A DNA stretch of 64,000 bases from Ovis canadensis (GCF_042477335.2 NC_091257.1:45788501-45852500); one strand, 5' to 3'. Counted from the stretch's first letter, positions 10,796 to 22,390 are shown. Notes: generated by a model not told the origin, from the sequence alone. Numbers and translations: made by a program.

Positions 10796-12129
10796 CAAGT
10801 TTCTCTCATAGATGATTATGAGTTTCTTCATCAACATGTTGAATTTGAGGTCACAGTGAGATACCCAAAGAGTAATGACCACCAGGCAATTAGGGCTAAA
10901 GACCAGAGTGGTTTAAGAGAATCATTCCATATTTGCTAGTCCCAGGAGTAGAGATATGACCTCAAAATGGTGAGGCTGAGGTTGTGGTTGGCTCTGCAAA
11001 GAACCTGAACTCACAAACTTAAAAACAAAAGCAAAACATCTATGTGACCCAGACTACAAGGTACAAAGTGTCTCCAATCCTATTAGTTTCTTATTTAGCC
11101 ATTCCCTCCTGAAGAGTATATAAGATACAGGCTGAGAAGATTATTTCTCTGAGGAGTTCATTTTATGTTTTCAGATATCATCAACATCCAGAGGAATTTA
11201 TTTATTGCCAAATTAAATTCACGCTGTATCAGGTACTGCACAAAGATAACAGCACAGATGTGGTCCCTGACTTCTAAACTCTTACTGATACAAATAGGTA
11301 AAGCACTTACAGATAGAATAAAACATTCTAAACAATAAGAATAGAATAAATAGAATAAATGAAACATTCTAAATAATAAAACATTCTAACAATACGCTCA
11401 TCACATACAAGTTGAGTACAGGGGAAGAGAGTCATACTGGGGAGACAATTTCAATAGTCACACAAAATGGCACTGAAGACAAAGCAATGTGGAAATGAGG
11501 TGGTCAGGGGCATCTCCCTCCCCCTCATGGAATCACCGAACAGTTTTCAGCAACGTGGTTCAATTCATGGAGTTTGTATCTCTCCAGCTGTTAAATGCCA
11601 CTGACATTATCTGTTTGAGGATACATTCACCTATCCACTTATTCAACAAATATTGAATTTTACCTCCATATGCTGTTCCTGGCGTAGATCAAGAAATTTA
11701 AAACTGAAAGCAATGTAACCCTTACCTTTGGATGAAGCTGATGAGAAAACAAACTTTACTGGAGGGAACTGTACCTGTTAAGATGTTCTTGACTATAGGT
11801 AACAAAAAATACAACAGAATGTGGCTTAAATAATGAAAAATAATTTTGATATGAAATTATTATTTCACATCAAAAAGTATCTCAAGACAGAGAGTTCCAA
11901 AGTTGACTAATTCAGTGTCCCTCTGTCATCACGAAGGACCCAGGTATTTTCTGTCTTTCTACTGACATCCTCAGGGTTGGCTTCATGAGTCAAGATGGCT
12001 GCTGTATTTCCAGACATCACATCCTGAAGCCACCACAAGTGAGACTGTGAGGCTTAGGAGAAATAATGCATATATAAAGCATAGGTCCTAGCACATAGAA
12101 ATGGCTCAAGGGATGTTAGCTTTTATTAT
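10796..12129. other. single-copy stretch (1.3 kb)
   Basis: No gene was recognised. It contains a short tandem duplication at 11317-11392 and a hairpin at 11846-11876; a weak L2-like sequence near 11640 could not be confirmed. Confidence 0.4.
11317..11392. repeat. short tandem duplication
   Basis: The core aaacattcta occurs three times within 75 bp, interleaved with gaataaat units. Confidence 0.75.
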
Positions 12130-12525
12130 TTTGTGATATTACGCTAGAACTGCCATAACAAAGTATCACATGCTGGGTCACTTAAACAACAGAAATGTAC
12201 CATATCACAGTTGTGATGGCCAGCAGTCCAAAATCAAGGTATCAGCAAGACTTGGTCCCTTCTGAGGGCCGTGAAGGAAGGATCTGTTCTAACTTCTCTT
12301 CCTGGCATATAGATGGCCATCTTTTCTCTCTTTATCTTTTTCTCTTTTTATAAAGTCATCAGCCATAGTGGACGAGGGGTTCATTCTATTGCAGTATGAC
12401 CTCTTTTCAACTAATTATATCTGTAATGACCCTATTTCCAAACAAATCTATATTCTGAGGTGTTGAAGATTAGGATTTCAACCTATGAATGTTAGGGTGG
12501 GGACAAAATTCAACCTGTTTTAACA
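12130..12525 (-). mobile_element. MaLR (MST/MLT1-like) LTR, antisense
   Basis: Reverse-strand LTR landmarks are in order: ctgccataacaaagtatcac, gtcacttaaacaacagaaat, atcaaggtatcagcaag, agatggccatctttt, aatgaccctatttccaaa, and a final ttaggatttcaacctatgaa with gacaaaattcaacc. It is a solo LTR with no internal region. It is a non-coding ancient endogenous retroviral relic. Confidence 0.8.
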
Positions 12526-12991
12526 TTGCTTAAGCAATATGCTTCAGTGCAAGTATCTTTATCAATACTTCTAAAAGGACCTTTCCAGAGATAGAAAATA
12601 GGGGAAAAGGCTTTGGTTAAGTGTTCAGCACACTAGAATCTCCCTTCTCGGTGACAAGTCCCCTTTATCTGACTATGGGTGGATTTGTGATGCATTTGGA
12701 TGTGAAAGCCATTATGGGGAATTCTTTATATATTGAGCTTTTTTGGTAAAGGATGATGTTGTCTTCTCCTGGCCTTATTTCCTTTATTCTCGCGCCTCCA
12801 ATTTCATCGTACCTACTTCCTTGCCCTCTTTAAGAAAAGACCAAAAAAAACCCTCTTGTATGTGTTTGCGTTTCTTCCCTACATGGAGGAGAAAAACAAT
12901 AGTGAAGAGTCTGGAGTACATTCTTATTTGCTGCTCTCCTTTTCTTCTGGTTGAGACTGTGCCTGGAACTGGGCCCTGGCTTTTATGTGGC
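12526..12991. other. single-copy stretch
   Basis: A frame at 12743-13012 has no recognisable product and runs into a SINE. Confidence 0.4.
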
Positions 12992-13004
12992 CACAGAGTG
13001 AAAC

Positions 13005-13166
13005 AGGAGTAGGGGGCAACAGAGCATGAGATGGTTGGATGGCATCATCGACTCAGTGGACATTGGTTTGAGCAAACTCTGGGAGATACAGAAGGACAGG
13101 GGAGCCTGGCATGCTGCAGTCCACGGGGTTGCAAAGAGTCGGATGTGACTGAGTCGCTGAACAACA
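13005..13166 (+). mobile_element. BovB 3'-end-derived short element
   Basis: It contains BovB 3' landmarks: gagatggttggatggcatca, ggggagcctggcatgctgca, and gactgagtcgctgaac. The flanks acagagtgaaaca at 12992-13004 and acagagtaaaaca at 13167-13179 form a 13-bp duplication with one mismatch, so it inserted as a unit of about 160 bp. Confidence 0.85.
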
Positions 13167-13179
13167 ACAGAGTAAAACA

Positions 13180-15055
13180 AAGCATAATACTTTCTACCAA
13201 GTTGCGCTGTTCTCCTGGGTGCAGGAAGAGTTTGTAAGTTATTAAAAGTTGAGTGAGTGCTCTGGGCTGCTCAAGACAAACACCAAGACCATCTGGACTG
13301 TTGGTCCATCTTTTACCCGGGGCCACAGTCACTCTGTCCTGGGCCTGGAGGGAAGTCGGATGGAAGAGAGGACTAGGTTTCATTTCTGGAAAGAGAGGGA
13401 AGTGCAGAGGGGGCCTGATAGGGACTCTTCTTCCTGTTCCCCAGCAGGACGACTGGCTTCTTGGTTATTCAAGCTGAGAAGCAGTCTGCTCTCTGCTCCT
13501 TCATTTTACCAGCTCCTGTCTCCCCCCACCCTCTTCCCTCAGATTTTCTTTCCATAGGATCTACAAGTGCTGGGGAACTGGAGCTTTTTAACTTTGTAAA
13601 CCCGGACCTACCATCCCAGAGCTGCTGCCACTGGTGCACCCTGGCACACTACCTGTGCCCAGCTGGTGAGATGGAGAACCCAGCACTGCCTTTCCATTCA
13701 ATTAAGACAATCAGATTTGTTCACTGTGATGACTCGCAGCTTGTATGCACAATTTTTAATTTCAAGCTAAGCTTCTGGAAAAACCAAATTAAAGACTCTT
13801 CTTTTCTCTTTTAATGCTTTACCATTAATATTTTCTAAGGAGAAATGAAAAAAGTTTCAGCATCTCCAACAGTGTGTTCCATGAGTTTCCTGGTGGGAGG
13901 TGATAAAGGCATTTTTTTTAACTGACTAAAAATGGTTAGCCACAACACCATGAAAATATCTCAGAATGTTTTAAAATGAAAAAAAAACTTTTCTGTGACA
14001 TGGAAATAGCCATTTAGAGGGGGGGTCCAGGCGCTGCCGGCAGCTTTGAATGGTTGATTTTAGCCCTCTCTGGACCTCCCTCATGATTTCCACACCAATT
14101 TTCATCAACTTCAAAGAAGCAAGCCACCCGAAGTACAGAGAAGGGGAAAAGTATGGGACCATTTGTTATTTTGGACACAGATGATTCCAACTGAGGGAGG
14201 ACATTAAAATGTTTCAAGAAACAGCCTTTGAAATACAGCAATAGACTCACATCTATAACAGACTCTTCGTAATACAACCCCCTCCATCGAGCACGGAACC
14301 CTTTTGTGACTCTGTAGGCTTCAGATCCGACCCCTGGGAACCTTTTTAAGCAGTGGAATGTAGCCATAGCTTCTACTGATGCTTAACAACTGCTTGCACC
14401 ATATACAGATCTAAGCATAAAATTATGGTAGACAACACCATCCTAAAACCTTCCACCATTTTAAACTTTGCTGTCAAAAAGAGAATAGACATGCATTGCT
14501 TTGCTACATATTCCTGGAGAAGAATTAATATCATGATATAAAGTGCTGTGTGTCCCTTAAGAGGAGGATTTCGGTTGATATGGCTACAAAACAAAATTAA
14601 TTTAACCTAATTTGCATGTCTAAAGTGAAGGTGTACTGAAGACCTAATGATTATCTACTGCTACTGCATATAATATTGAATGAAAATATGAATCCCATCA
14701 TCCCAGTTGTTAATAATGACCTCAATTATTCATTGATATGCAGGCCTTTTCATGACCACCTTTCTGCTAAACTTCCCCACCTTTTCAACCTTATTCTAGT
14801 AGTTCTAAGGCTTTTGATGTCCAAGAACTAGCCTACTCAAGGGCCCTCATTTAAACATTTTCTAGATGCTTATTTATTCTGATCACTCCTTATGTTTCGT
14901 TTACTCAGCCTCCGTCTTACTTAGGGTGAGCTGCTTAGGAATTGTAACTCTTAAAGGAGATGGAGGATTCTGAGGTCTGGAGGAGAGAGCAGGCGAGGCA
15001 AAGTTATGGTAAGATGCTTCTTTGCATTTCAATCAGGCTTAATACTTAAGCCATC
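13180..15055. other. single-copy stretch (1.9 kb)
   Basis: No interspersed repeat was recognised. Several frames (13249-13557, 13461-13814, 14014-14367) overlap. One patch, with an acceptor-like ccatag before 13558 and gtgaga after about 13663, is exon-like on the plus strand, but the coding signal is weak and the product unrecognised. Confidence 0.4.
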
Positions 15056-15362
15056 TAGAGACTGTCATACTGAGTGAAGTAAGTCAAACAGAGAAAGACA
15101 AATATCAGATGCTATCACTTATACATGGAATATTTAAAAAATGGTACAAATGAACTTACAAGTCAGAGTTACAAATGTAGAAAACAAACTTACAGTGACT
15201 GGGGGGATGGGGGGAGGGATAAATAGGGAGGTTGAGACTGACACATACACACTACTATATATAAAATAGATAACTAACAAGGACCTACTGCATAACACAG
15301 GGAAATCTACTGAATACTCTGTAATGACCTATATGGGAAAAGAATCTAAAACGGTATATATG

Positions 15363-15366
<4 letters not shown>
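15056..15366 (+). mobile_element. LINE-1 3' end fragment
   Basis: It has gactgtcatactgagtgaag, cttatacatggaatatttaa, ggacctactgcataacacag, and ctatatgggaaaagaatcta, the ruminant LINE-1 3' UTR series. The normal last block is replaced by CA/TA repeats. Confidence 0.88.

Positions 15367-15408
<42 letters not shown>
15366..15408. repeat. (CA)n(TA)n microsatellite
   Basis: About 17 CA units are followed by a short TA run at the LINE-1 tail. Confidence 0.9.
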
Positions 15409-15612
15409 CTTCTCTCATAGCTTAGTTGGTAAAGAATCTGCTTGCAATGCAGGAGACCCGGGTTCGATTCCTGGGTCGGGAAGATTCCCCTGGAGAAGGA
15501 AATGGCAATCCACTCCAATATACTTGCCTGGAGAAAGCCATGACAGAGAAGCCTAGCAGGCTACAGTCCATGGGATCACAAGAGTCATACATGACTTAGT
15601 GACTAAATCACT
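15409..15612 (+). mobile_element. Bov-tA SINE inside a microsatellite
   Basis: It has gacccgggttcgattcctgg, ggcaatccactccaatatac, and gggatcacaagagtcataca. It lies between two TA microsatellite blocks, so it inserted into or next to the repeat. Confidence 0.9.
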
Positions 15613-15627
15613 CCACCATATATATAT

Positions 15628-15688
<61 letters not shown>

Positions 15689-15700
15689 TATATATGCAAA
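15613..15700. repeat. (TA)n microsatellite with CA interruptions
   Basis: A run of about 20 TA units is bordered by cacacaca on both sides. The frame at 15599-15820 encodes a Tyr/Ile repeat from it and is spurious. Confidence 0.9.
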
Positions 15701-16336
15701 TATATTGCAAAAACCATAGTGCAAAACCCTCAGCCCCACCACCAAATTTGGAGCCAAACACCCAGATCAAGTTATAGCTGGCTCAAAGGCCACATGGCAA
15801 AAGCTCTCACCCACATCTGAAATGGGATGCAAGAGGATATTTATGTGGATAATCCCAGAGCTTTGTCTGTGACCAGGGGAAACACAACCCCAAACAGCAA
15901 AAACAAATACCTTCCGCTAGTTATTTGGGAAAAACAGAGCAAAAATTCTTCCAAAGATGAGCATTGTCGGAAAAATCTAGAGAAAGATTATGATCAAAGG
16001 CTGGTGAAATGAAATTGGAGGTTTCATCTGCATTTTGAAGAACTACATTTGAGTAAAAAAAATCCACCTAACCCAATTTAACAGAGACATGGGCTGTCAG
16101 TGGGTTTCTCTGGGCCAATCTCTTAGTGTCAGGACTAGATTCCCCTCCCAAAGTAACAACGAAGTAAAATGTAAAGGAAAGGAACCATCTCTCATTTTAA
16201 CTGGCCTCAGGAATGTGCCTGGATCTTGGTGTGTGTTTCACCTATATTTAAATAACCCCAGCATAACATGGTAATGCTAAACAATAGGTGTGCGTATCTG
16301 TTCATATCTCTGCTCTGCTTCACCATTCCAAAATGG
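15701..16336. other. single-copy stretch
   Basis: Nothing was recognised. Confidence 0.4.
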
Positions 16337-16437
16337 CTTTAAAAAATTTTTTTTATTGGAGTGTAATTGATGTACAATGCTGTTAGTATCTGCTGTACAA
16401 CAAAGTGAATCAGCTATATGTGTATATGTGTGCATGT
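16337..16437 (-). mobile_element. LINE-1 3' end fragment, antisense
   Basis: A T-run is followed by attggagtgtaattgatgta, then ctgctgtacaacaaagtgaa. This is the reverse complement of the LINE-1 3' terminus, only about 100 bp. Confidence 0.85.
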
Positions 16438-16780
16438 GTGTCTGTTTTCTTATTTGCTAACAGGAGTTGGAAGAGATGGTCTCCAAAAACCTTGCCTGAA
16501 TAAAAGCTCCAAGGTTCTCTGGCATCTTGTTTTCATACCTCAATCTTTAAGGGGAGGGGGAATGTGGATAAAATGGCAATATTTTATTTCCCGAAGCTTT
16601 GATTACACAAAATTGGCTGAGTAGGGAACTTACATCTCTCTACTCTCGTCTCCATATATAACGGCGTAAGTTGCTAACTATATGCAAGGAAGCATTCCTC
16701 GGGAAAATGCGAAAAATGTAAATGTGGTTAGAACTCTTTTATAATGCACACATATGATCACTACTTTATGAAGTCGGTGG
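16438..16780. other. single-copy stretch
   Basis: Nothing was recognised. Confidence 0.4.
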
Positions 16781-16895
16781 GAGACTTCCCTGGCAGTCCA
16801 GGGGTTAAGACTGTGCTTCCACTGCAGGGGACATGAGTTTGATCCCTGGTCTGGGAACTAAGATCACATATGCCACACAGGGAGGCCCAAAACAG
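16781..16895 (+). mobile_element. CHR-type SINE
   Basis: It has gacttccctggcagtccagg and gagtttgatccctggtctgg, then a short degenerate tail. Confidence 0.85.
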
Positions 16896-17037
16896 AAAGT
16901 AGGTGACCTCTGTTCTCTTGCAATCAGAAATCATACTGAAAAAAACTAAAGAACTGCTGGGAGAGCTGTGTTAGTGGTCTTAAAGAGTAAAATGGTAAAT
17001 AAAATTATGACAGAAATATTGACTCAGCATGACAATT

Positions 17038-17250
17038 TGGTGCCACCTTAGTGGCTCAGAGGTTAAAGCATCTGCCTCCAATGCAGGAGACCCGGGTTCA
17101 ATCCCTAGGTCAGGAAGATCCCCTGGAGAAGGAAATGGTAACCCACTCCACTATTCTTGTCTGGAGAATCCCATGGACGGAGAAGCCTGGTAGGCTACAG
17201 TCCATGGGGTCACAAAGAGCTGGACATGACTGAGCGACTTCACTCACTTA
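17038..17250 (+). mobile_element. Bov-tA SINE
   Basis: It has accttagtggctcagaggtt, gacccgggttcaatccctag, ggtaacccactccactattc, and catgactgagcgacttcac. The copy is nearly full length. Confidence 0.92.
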
Positions 17251-17892
17251 CTCTGATGCCCTTGTGCGGCAGCCTAAACTTATGACAGTCAGCTAAACGA
17301 TGGTGCAGTGTGGAGCTTCATTTGTGCCCATTGCTCTTCATGTGCAAATGAAGCTTATAACTTCAAGAAAGTTAGTGGTCAAAATAAATAACCAGATTAA
17401 ATACCACCTTCTCGGTTTTGGGTGTCCTTCAAAGACTTTCAGAATGGGCATGCCATTGCCATGGAAGGGAATGGCTACCATTTTGCTATCAGAGGTCAGT
17501 GAACTAAATATTATATGGCTAACCTTGGTATCCAAACAGCCAGGCAGCCCGACAAAGGTCATCACCTGGGTGTTACTGCACCCAGGGAGTCTGATACCTG
17601 TGTTTTCTAAAGTGGTCTTCACATTAGATTACATGAATTCTCTTCAAATATTTCAGTGGATTCCCTCTGGGCTCACGAGGAAACACAAACTCCACAGATG
17701 GCTGAGAAAGCCCTACGTATGTTTATTGCTGTGTTTCTACTGCTGGGACAGTACCAGGCCTGAAGCGGGCACTTGAACACTTGCTAAATGAATGAAAATT
17801 CTGTGTGATCTGCGTCCCTGCTCACTTTGCCTTCCTCTCCATTTTCCCCAGCCATTCTGGCCTTTTACAAGTCCAAAAAAACAGGTGAAGCT
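17251..17892. other. single-copy stretch with the longest non-repeat frame
   Basis: A 158-codon plus-strand frame (17300-17776) and an antisense 94-codon frame lie here. Neither shows a recognisable domain and there are no convincing splice sites. A perfect 10-bp inverted repeat (17315-17324 with 17345-17354) lies at its start. Confidence 0.4.
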
Positions 17893-18075
17893 TGTGCTCT
17901 GCTCAATGTTATGTGGCAGCCTGGATGGGAGGGGAGTATGGGGCAGAATGGATACATCTGTATGTATGGCTGAGTCCCTTTGCTGTTCACCTGAAACTAT
18001 CACAACATTGTTAACTGGCTATACCCCAATACAAAATAAAAAGTTCAAAAGAAAAATAAATAAAAACTATAAAAG
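17893..18075 (+). mobile_element. LINE-1 3' end fragment
   Basis: It has caatgttatgtggcagcctg, cacctgaaactatcacaaca, and actggctataccccaataca, then an A-rich tail. It is the same 3' UTR variant as the right arm at 49.6-50.0 kb. Confidence 0.87.
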
Positions 18076-18626
18076 AATTATATAAAGTAAGCTTGACCTC
18101 AGCAACAAAGGAAAAAATAATTCAGCAATCTCAGAAAAAAAAATGTTCACATTGCTTCTGTCTTTGTATATGGCTCTGGATCAGAAAATAAGCATGAATA
18201 CAGAATGTTACACAATATCTATAAAGAGACACGATTTCTTGAATGAGGTCACCAAGAAGTTTTTTTTTTTTCCCTTAAGAGAGACTATTCCATTTTTTCC
18301 TGCAATGATAGAAGACACCTGATGAAACAGGAATCGTTCGGGTTCTACACTGGAGAATCTGATGCCCAGCCAGGAAGGAGAAAAGGCATCTCCTTTAGTT
18401 GTTCCTGGGACTCACAGCGCAGGCTGACCCGCTGGCTCCAACGATGCTGGCCACACGGATTTCTGGGCCCGCCAGCAATGGAACAGAAGCCGCAGACGGC
18501 TCCGCTCTGCCGTGGCTCCTCGGTTCTGATCAGCGGGGCAGGCACTCATGGCCGTGTATTATGTTCAATGGGCCTCACTGGCCTGTTCCAGGAAGCTGCC
18601 GGGGTTTGCTCTGAGCTGATTCCAGA
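18076..18626. other. single-copy stretch
   Basis: Overlapping GC-richer frames at 18322-18675 have no recognised product. Confidence 0.4.
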
Positions 18627-18934
18627 GGCTGTATTCATTTCCCAGGGCTGCTGTAACACAGTCCCACCATCTTAAGACCAAGAGAAATATATTTTCTCAC
18701 AGTTCTGGACGTGAGAAGTTTAAAATCAAGGAGTCAGCAGGGCTCTGCTCTGAGGACTCCAGGGAAGGCTCCTTCCTTTCCTTTTCCAGCTTTTGATGTT
18801 GCCCAGCAATGCTTGGCACCCCTTAGTTTGAAGCTGCCTCACTCCGATCTCTGCTTCCATTGTCATGTGGCCTCCCCCTGTGTGTGTCCCTCTGACATCA
18901 CATGGCTTTCTTATAAGGTCACCAGTCCTTGGAT

Positions 18935-19895
18935 ATCAGTTCAGTTCAGTTGCTCAGTTGTGTCTGACTCTTTGCGACCCCATGAACCACAGCATGCCAG
19001 GCCTCCCTGTCCATCACCAACTCCCAGAGTTTACTCAAACTCATGTCCATTGAGTTGGGGATGCCATTCAACCATCTCATCCTCTGTCGTCCCCTTCTCT
19101 TCCTGCCCTCAATCTTTCCTAGCATCAGGGTCTTTTCCAATGAGTCAGCTCTTCCCATCAGGTGGCCAAAGTATTGATGTTTCAGCTTCAGCATCAGTCC
19201 TTCCAATGAATATTCAGGACTGATTTCCTTTAGGATTGACTGATTTGATCTCCTTGCAGTCCAAGGGACTCTCAAGAGTCTTCTCCAACACCACAGTTCA
19301 AAAGCATCAATTCTTCAGTGCTCAGCTTTCTTTATAGACCAACTCTCACATCCATACATGACCACTGGAAAAACCATAGCCTTGACTAGATGGACCTTTG
19401 TTGGTAATGTCTCTGCTTTTTAATATGCTGTCTAGGTTGGTCATAACTTATTTTCCAAGGAGTAAGTGTCTTTTAATTTCATGGCTGCAATCACCATCTG
19501 CAGTGATTTTGGAGCACAGAAAAATAAAGTCAGCCACTGTTTCCACTGTTTCCACTCTTTCCCTATCTATCTGCCATGAAGTGATGGGACCAGATGCCAT
19601 GATCTTTGTTTTCTGAATGTTGAGTCTTTAAGCCAACTTTTTCACTCTCCTCTTTCACTTTCATCAAGAGGCTCTTTAGTTCTTCTTCACTTTCTGCCAT
19701 GAAGGTGGTGTCATCTGCATATCTGAGGTTATTGACGTTTCTCCCAGCAGTCTTGATTCCAGCTTGTGCTTCTTCCAGCCCAGCGTTTCTCATGATGTAC
19801 TCTGCATATAAGTTAAATAAGCAGGGTGACAATATAAAGCCTTGATGTACTCCTTTTCCTATTTGGAACCAGTCTGCTCCATGTCCTTCTAACAT
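18935..19895 (-). mobile_element. BovB LINE fragment, antisense
   Basis: The reverse-strand 3' tail (cagttcagttcagttgctca) is at the left, and RT-domain sequence runs to 19895. The duplication gtccttggat at 18925-18934 and 19896-19905 marks one insertion into the LTR. The RT part carries YADD (as YADDTTF) but has frameshifts, and the frame 19563-20210 joins it to unrelated antisense sequence. Confidence 0.92.
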
Positions 19896-19922
19896 GTCCT
19901 TGGATTTAGGGCACACCAAATT

Positions 19923-20232
19923 GAGATCAAACCAATCAATCCTAAGGGAAATCAATCCTGAATATTCATTGGAAGAATTGATGCTAACACTGAAGCTCCA
20001 ATACTCTGGCCACCTGATGTGAAGACGTGACTCATTGGAAAAGACTCTGATGCTGGGAAAGACTGAGGGCAGGATGAGAAGGAGGTGACAGAGGATGAGA
20101 TAGTTGGATGGCATCATAGACTCAATAGACATGAGTTTGAGCAAACCCTGGAAGACAGTGGACAGAGGAGTCTGGTGAGCTATAGTCCATGGAGTCAGAG
20201 AGTCAAACACGACTTAACAATTAAACAATATA
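19923..20232 (+). mobile_element. BovB 3' fragment, sense
   Basis: It has gatgctgggaaagactgagg, gataggttgg-like gatagttggatggcatcata, and tagacatgagtttgagcaaa, ending with degenerate SINE-like sequence. It covers the same 3' region as the antisense neighbour, so it is a second insertion and not a twin-primed part of the first. Confidence 0.87.
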
Positions 20233-20345
20233 TCCAATATGACTTAATTATTCTTTAAATAATTACATCTGCAAAGCCTCTATTTCCAAATAAGGTCACA
20301 TTCCAAAGTTTCAAGGTGGCCATGAACCTTGCAGAGGACACTATT

Positions 20346-21069
20346 CAACCCAGCCTGGTACCCAAGGCAGACAGATGACCTGTGTCCAAGAACAGCCAAA
20401 GCCTGTGTTCATCTGCCCCTCCATCAACAAGGGCAGTTCCCTCTGACTGCGGCTTCCTCCTGTTCTGTGGAACTTGGGCCTCTTCACATGTGTACTCCAT
20501 GCACCTGCAATTTAGACCATCACTTTCTCGTATCATTTTAGATCTGGGGTGATTTTTATTGCCTTCCCTTCAAATCCTTTCCAGCATGATCCTGATAAAC
20601 CAGTAACAACAAAGCTCCAGCTCACACTGGAGCTGCTCAATGGTGAGACAATCTCAGAGCTTGGACCTCATGTTCGAACAGGGTCTTCCCTCATGGAGAC
20701 ATCAGTCTTGCAGCTGCGTTAAGAAGCAATGCTTTGTTGAAATCCTGGTTGCACAGTGAGAAATGCAGCAGCCCACAAGAGCAGCCAGACTGTCTGCCGG
20801 GAGCGGCAGGGATATTTTGGGTGGCACATCGGGGGAGTTATGAATGGATCTGCTTCTCTCCCTACTCTCAGCTGTCAAGCCAGCAGTCAGGGCAAGCTGC
20901 TTCCTCCTGGGACAGGAACAAGCTGGTTTTGCTGACAACATCTGCACATAGAAAATGCCAATTTCAGAGTGGGCTGGGCAGCAAAAGTATCAAGAGAATG
21001 GTGCCTCCAGAGACCAACTTGATCCTGTGCATGTGGAAACTGGAATGCTTTCCAGGGCGTAAAGAGCAG
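20346..21069. other. single-copy stretch
   Basis: No repeat was recognised; short frames on both strands have no recognised product. Confidence 0.4.
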
Positions 21070-21252
21070 GTTTCTTTTATTTTGGCTGCCTGATCTTAGT
21101 AGCAGCATGAAGGATCCTTAGTTGCAGTATGTGGAATCTTTAGTTGCAGCATGCAAACTCTTGCTTGTGACATGTGAGATCTAGTTCCCTAATCTGGGCC
21201 CTCTGCACTGGGGGCGCAGAGTCTTGGCCTCTGGACCACCAGGGAAGTCCCA
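21070..21252 (-). mobile_element. CHR-type SINE, antisense
   Basis: It has ttagttgcagcatgcaaact repeats, tctagttccctaatctgggc, and a right-end head of ggaccaccagggaagtccc. Confidence 0.88.
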
Positions 21253-22169
21253 TTGGAACAGACTTCTTGACCTCAGGGAGCTTTGAGCGGACTGTCACCT
21301 GTGCGACAATGGCTTTACTTCTTATGTGAGGGGCTGACACCTCCCAGAAGTAGCTGGAGATGGCCGTTTTTTCCTAATTAGAAGAAACAATAACGTTTCT
21401 GATAACACTACCTTCTCAGACAATTCTGTTTATTTAGTTTATGCCCAGTTCCCAAACCTGCAAATTTTTAGAGGTACTGCCTGATTCTTCAGAAAGTCTC
21501 TAAATACCCCATTTGGAGACCTGGCCTCTTCACGAATAAAGTGAGTATAAATGCTTAGGTACAATAGCAATAAGACATTAGAAATACACAGTGGAAAGTA
21601 TTTATTCGTCCAACAAGATTTGAATGTCAATATATTCTAGGCACTCTGCCCAGGAGACCAGGGCCAGGGTGAATGAGATGGGCTTTCTCTTCCGTCTGTG
21701 ATCTACTCAAACCAAAATCAGGTGGTCTGCTCCTGCCTGGCTAAAACTGTTTGAAAATGAAACCCAAAACCACCTGCTGCCTGTTTCATAGGGGACTGCT
21801 CTTTGCTGGCCGGGTCATGGGAAAGAATACCCTTTGGAGAAAAATACTCCTTTGATGGGACAGTCAGGAAAAGGGCAGGGCTGTTCTCAGGGGTTGGGCC
21901 CACTTGCTTCAGTCAGTGCCTCAGTGGCCATCAGAGAGACGCCGTCACTGTATCTAGCATGGGGAACAGAGGCAGTCAACACCCAGGGCCCAGCACAGAC
22001 AGAAGCGGGATGATGCCCCACCAACCTGGCTGCCATCACGCACCAACCCCGATGCATTAAGAAACTGACCATTTTAAGAGATCGTACATAGAAACTCCAA
22101 TTTCGGAGATGGAGGGAAGGGAAGGCCCTTTGGGAGAGATTAAGTGAGTGATGCTTGACGGCAGAGGGG
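21253..22169. other. single-copy stretch (0.9 kb)
   Basis: No gene or repeat was recognised. Confidence 0.4.
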
Positions 22170-22390
22170 CCATGTGGTACTGAGGAAATGGCTTTAGCTC
22201 TAGAACCAAAAGAACCTTCTTTACCATCTCTTCTCTGCCACTCAATAGCTCTGGGTCCTTAAGAAAGCTCTTTAATCTGAGGTCAAGTTTCCTACAAAAT
22301 GAAGATAAGCATAGAGTAAGAGTGAAAGAAAACATAACTAAAGGGTCTGAGATATGGAAGTCCCTCAATAAAAGTATTGCTGTTAGTAAT
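22170..22390 (+). mobile_element. MIR SINE
   Basis: It has ctgccactcaatagctctgg, gaagctctttaatctgaggt-like spacing, tcctacaaaatgaagataag, and ggaagtccctcaataaaagt. These are MIR blocks in order, well diverged. Confidence 0.75.

Larger units (their letters stand above)
18627..20345 (-). mobile_element. MaLR LTR, antisense, split by two BovB pieces
   Basis: Left part: gtattcatttcccagggctg, ttttctcacagttctggacg, and ttataaggtcaccagtcctt. Middle remnant (19896-19922): ccttggatttagggcacacc. Right part: attacatctgcaaagcctct, ccaaataaggtcacattcca, and gacactattcaacccagc. The three pieces are collinear once the insertions are set aside. It is an old solo LTR. Confidence 0.82.

Noticed and set aside
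10453..10809. 118-codon minus-strand frame
   Set aside because: Lies wholly in a CHR SINE read backwards.
13558..13663. Possible plus-strand internal exon between ccatag and gtgaga
   Set aside because: Acceptor tract is interrupted by an earlier AG, the coding signal is weak and no partner exon was found.
13980..14367. 117-codon minus-strand frame as an exon
   Set aside because: No acceptor/donor pair bounds it and composition is not coding-like; it may simply be conserved intron.
15599..15820. Frame with a Tyr/Ile/His repeat as a possible peptide gene
   Set aside because: Translation of a TA/CA microsatellite.
18627..20345. Complete endogenous retrovirus flanked by LTRs
   Set aside because: Only one LTR is present, split by LINE insertions; no gag, pol or env sequence was seen.
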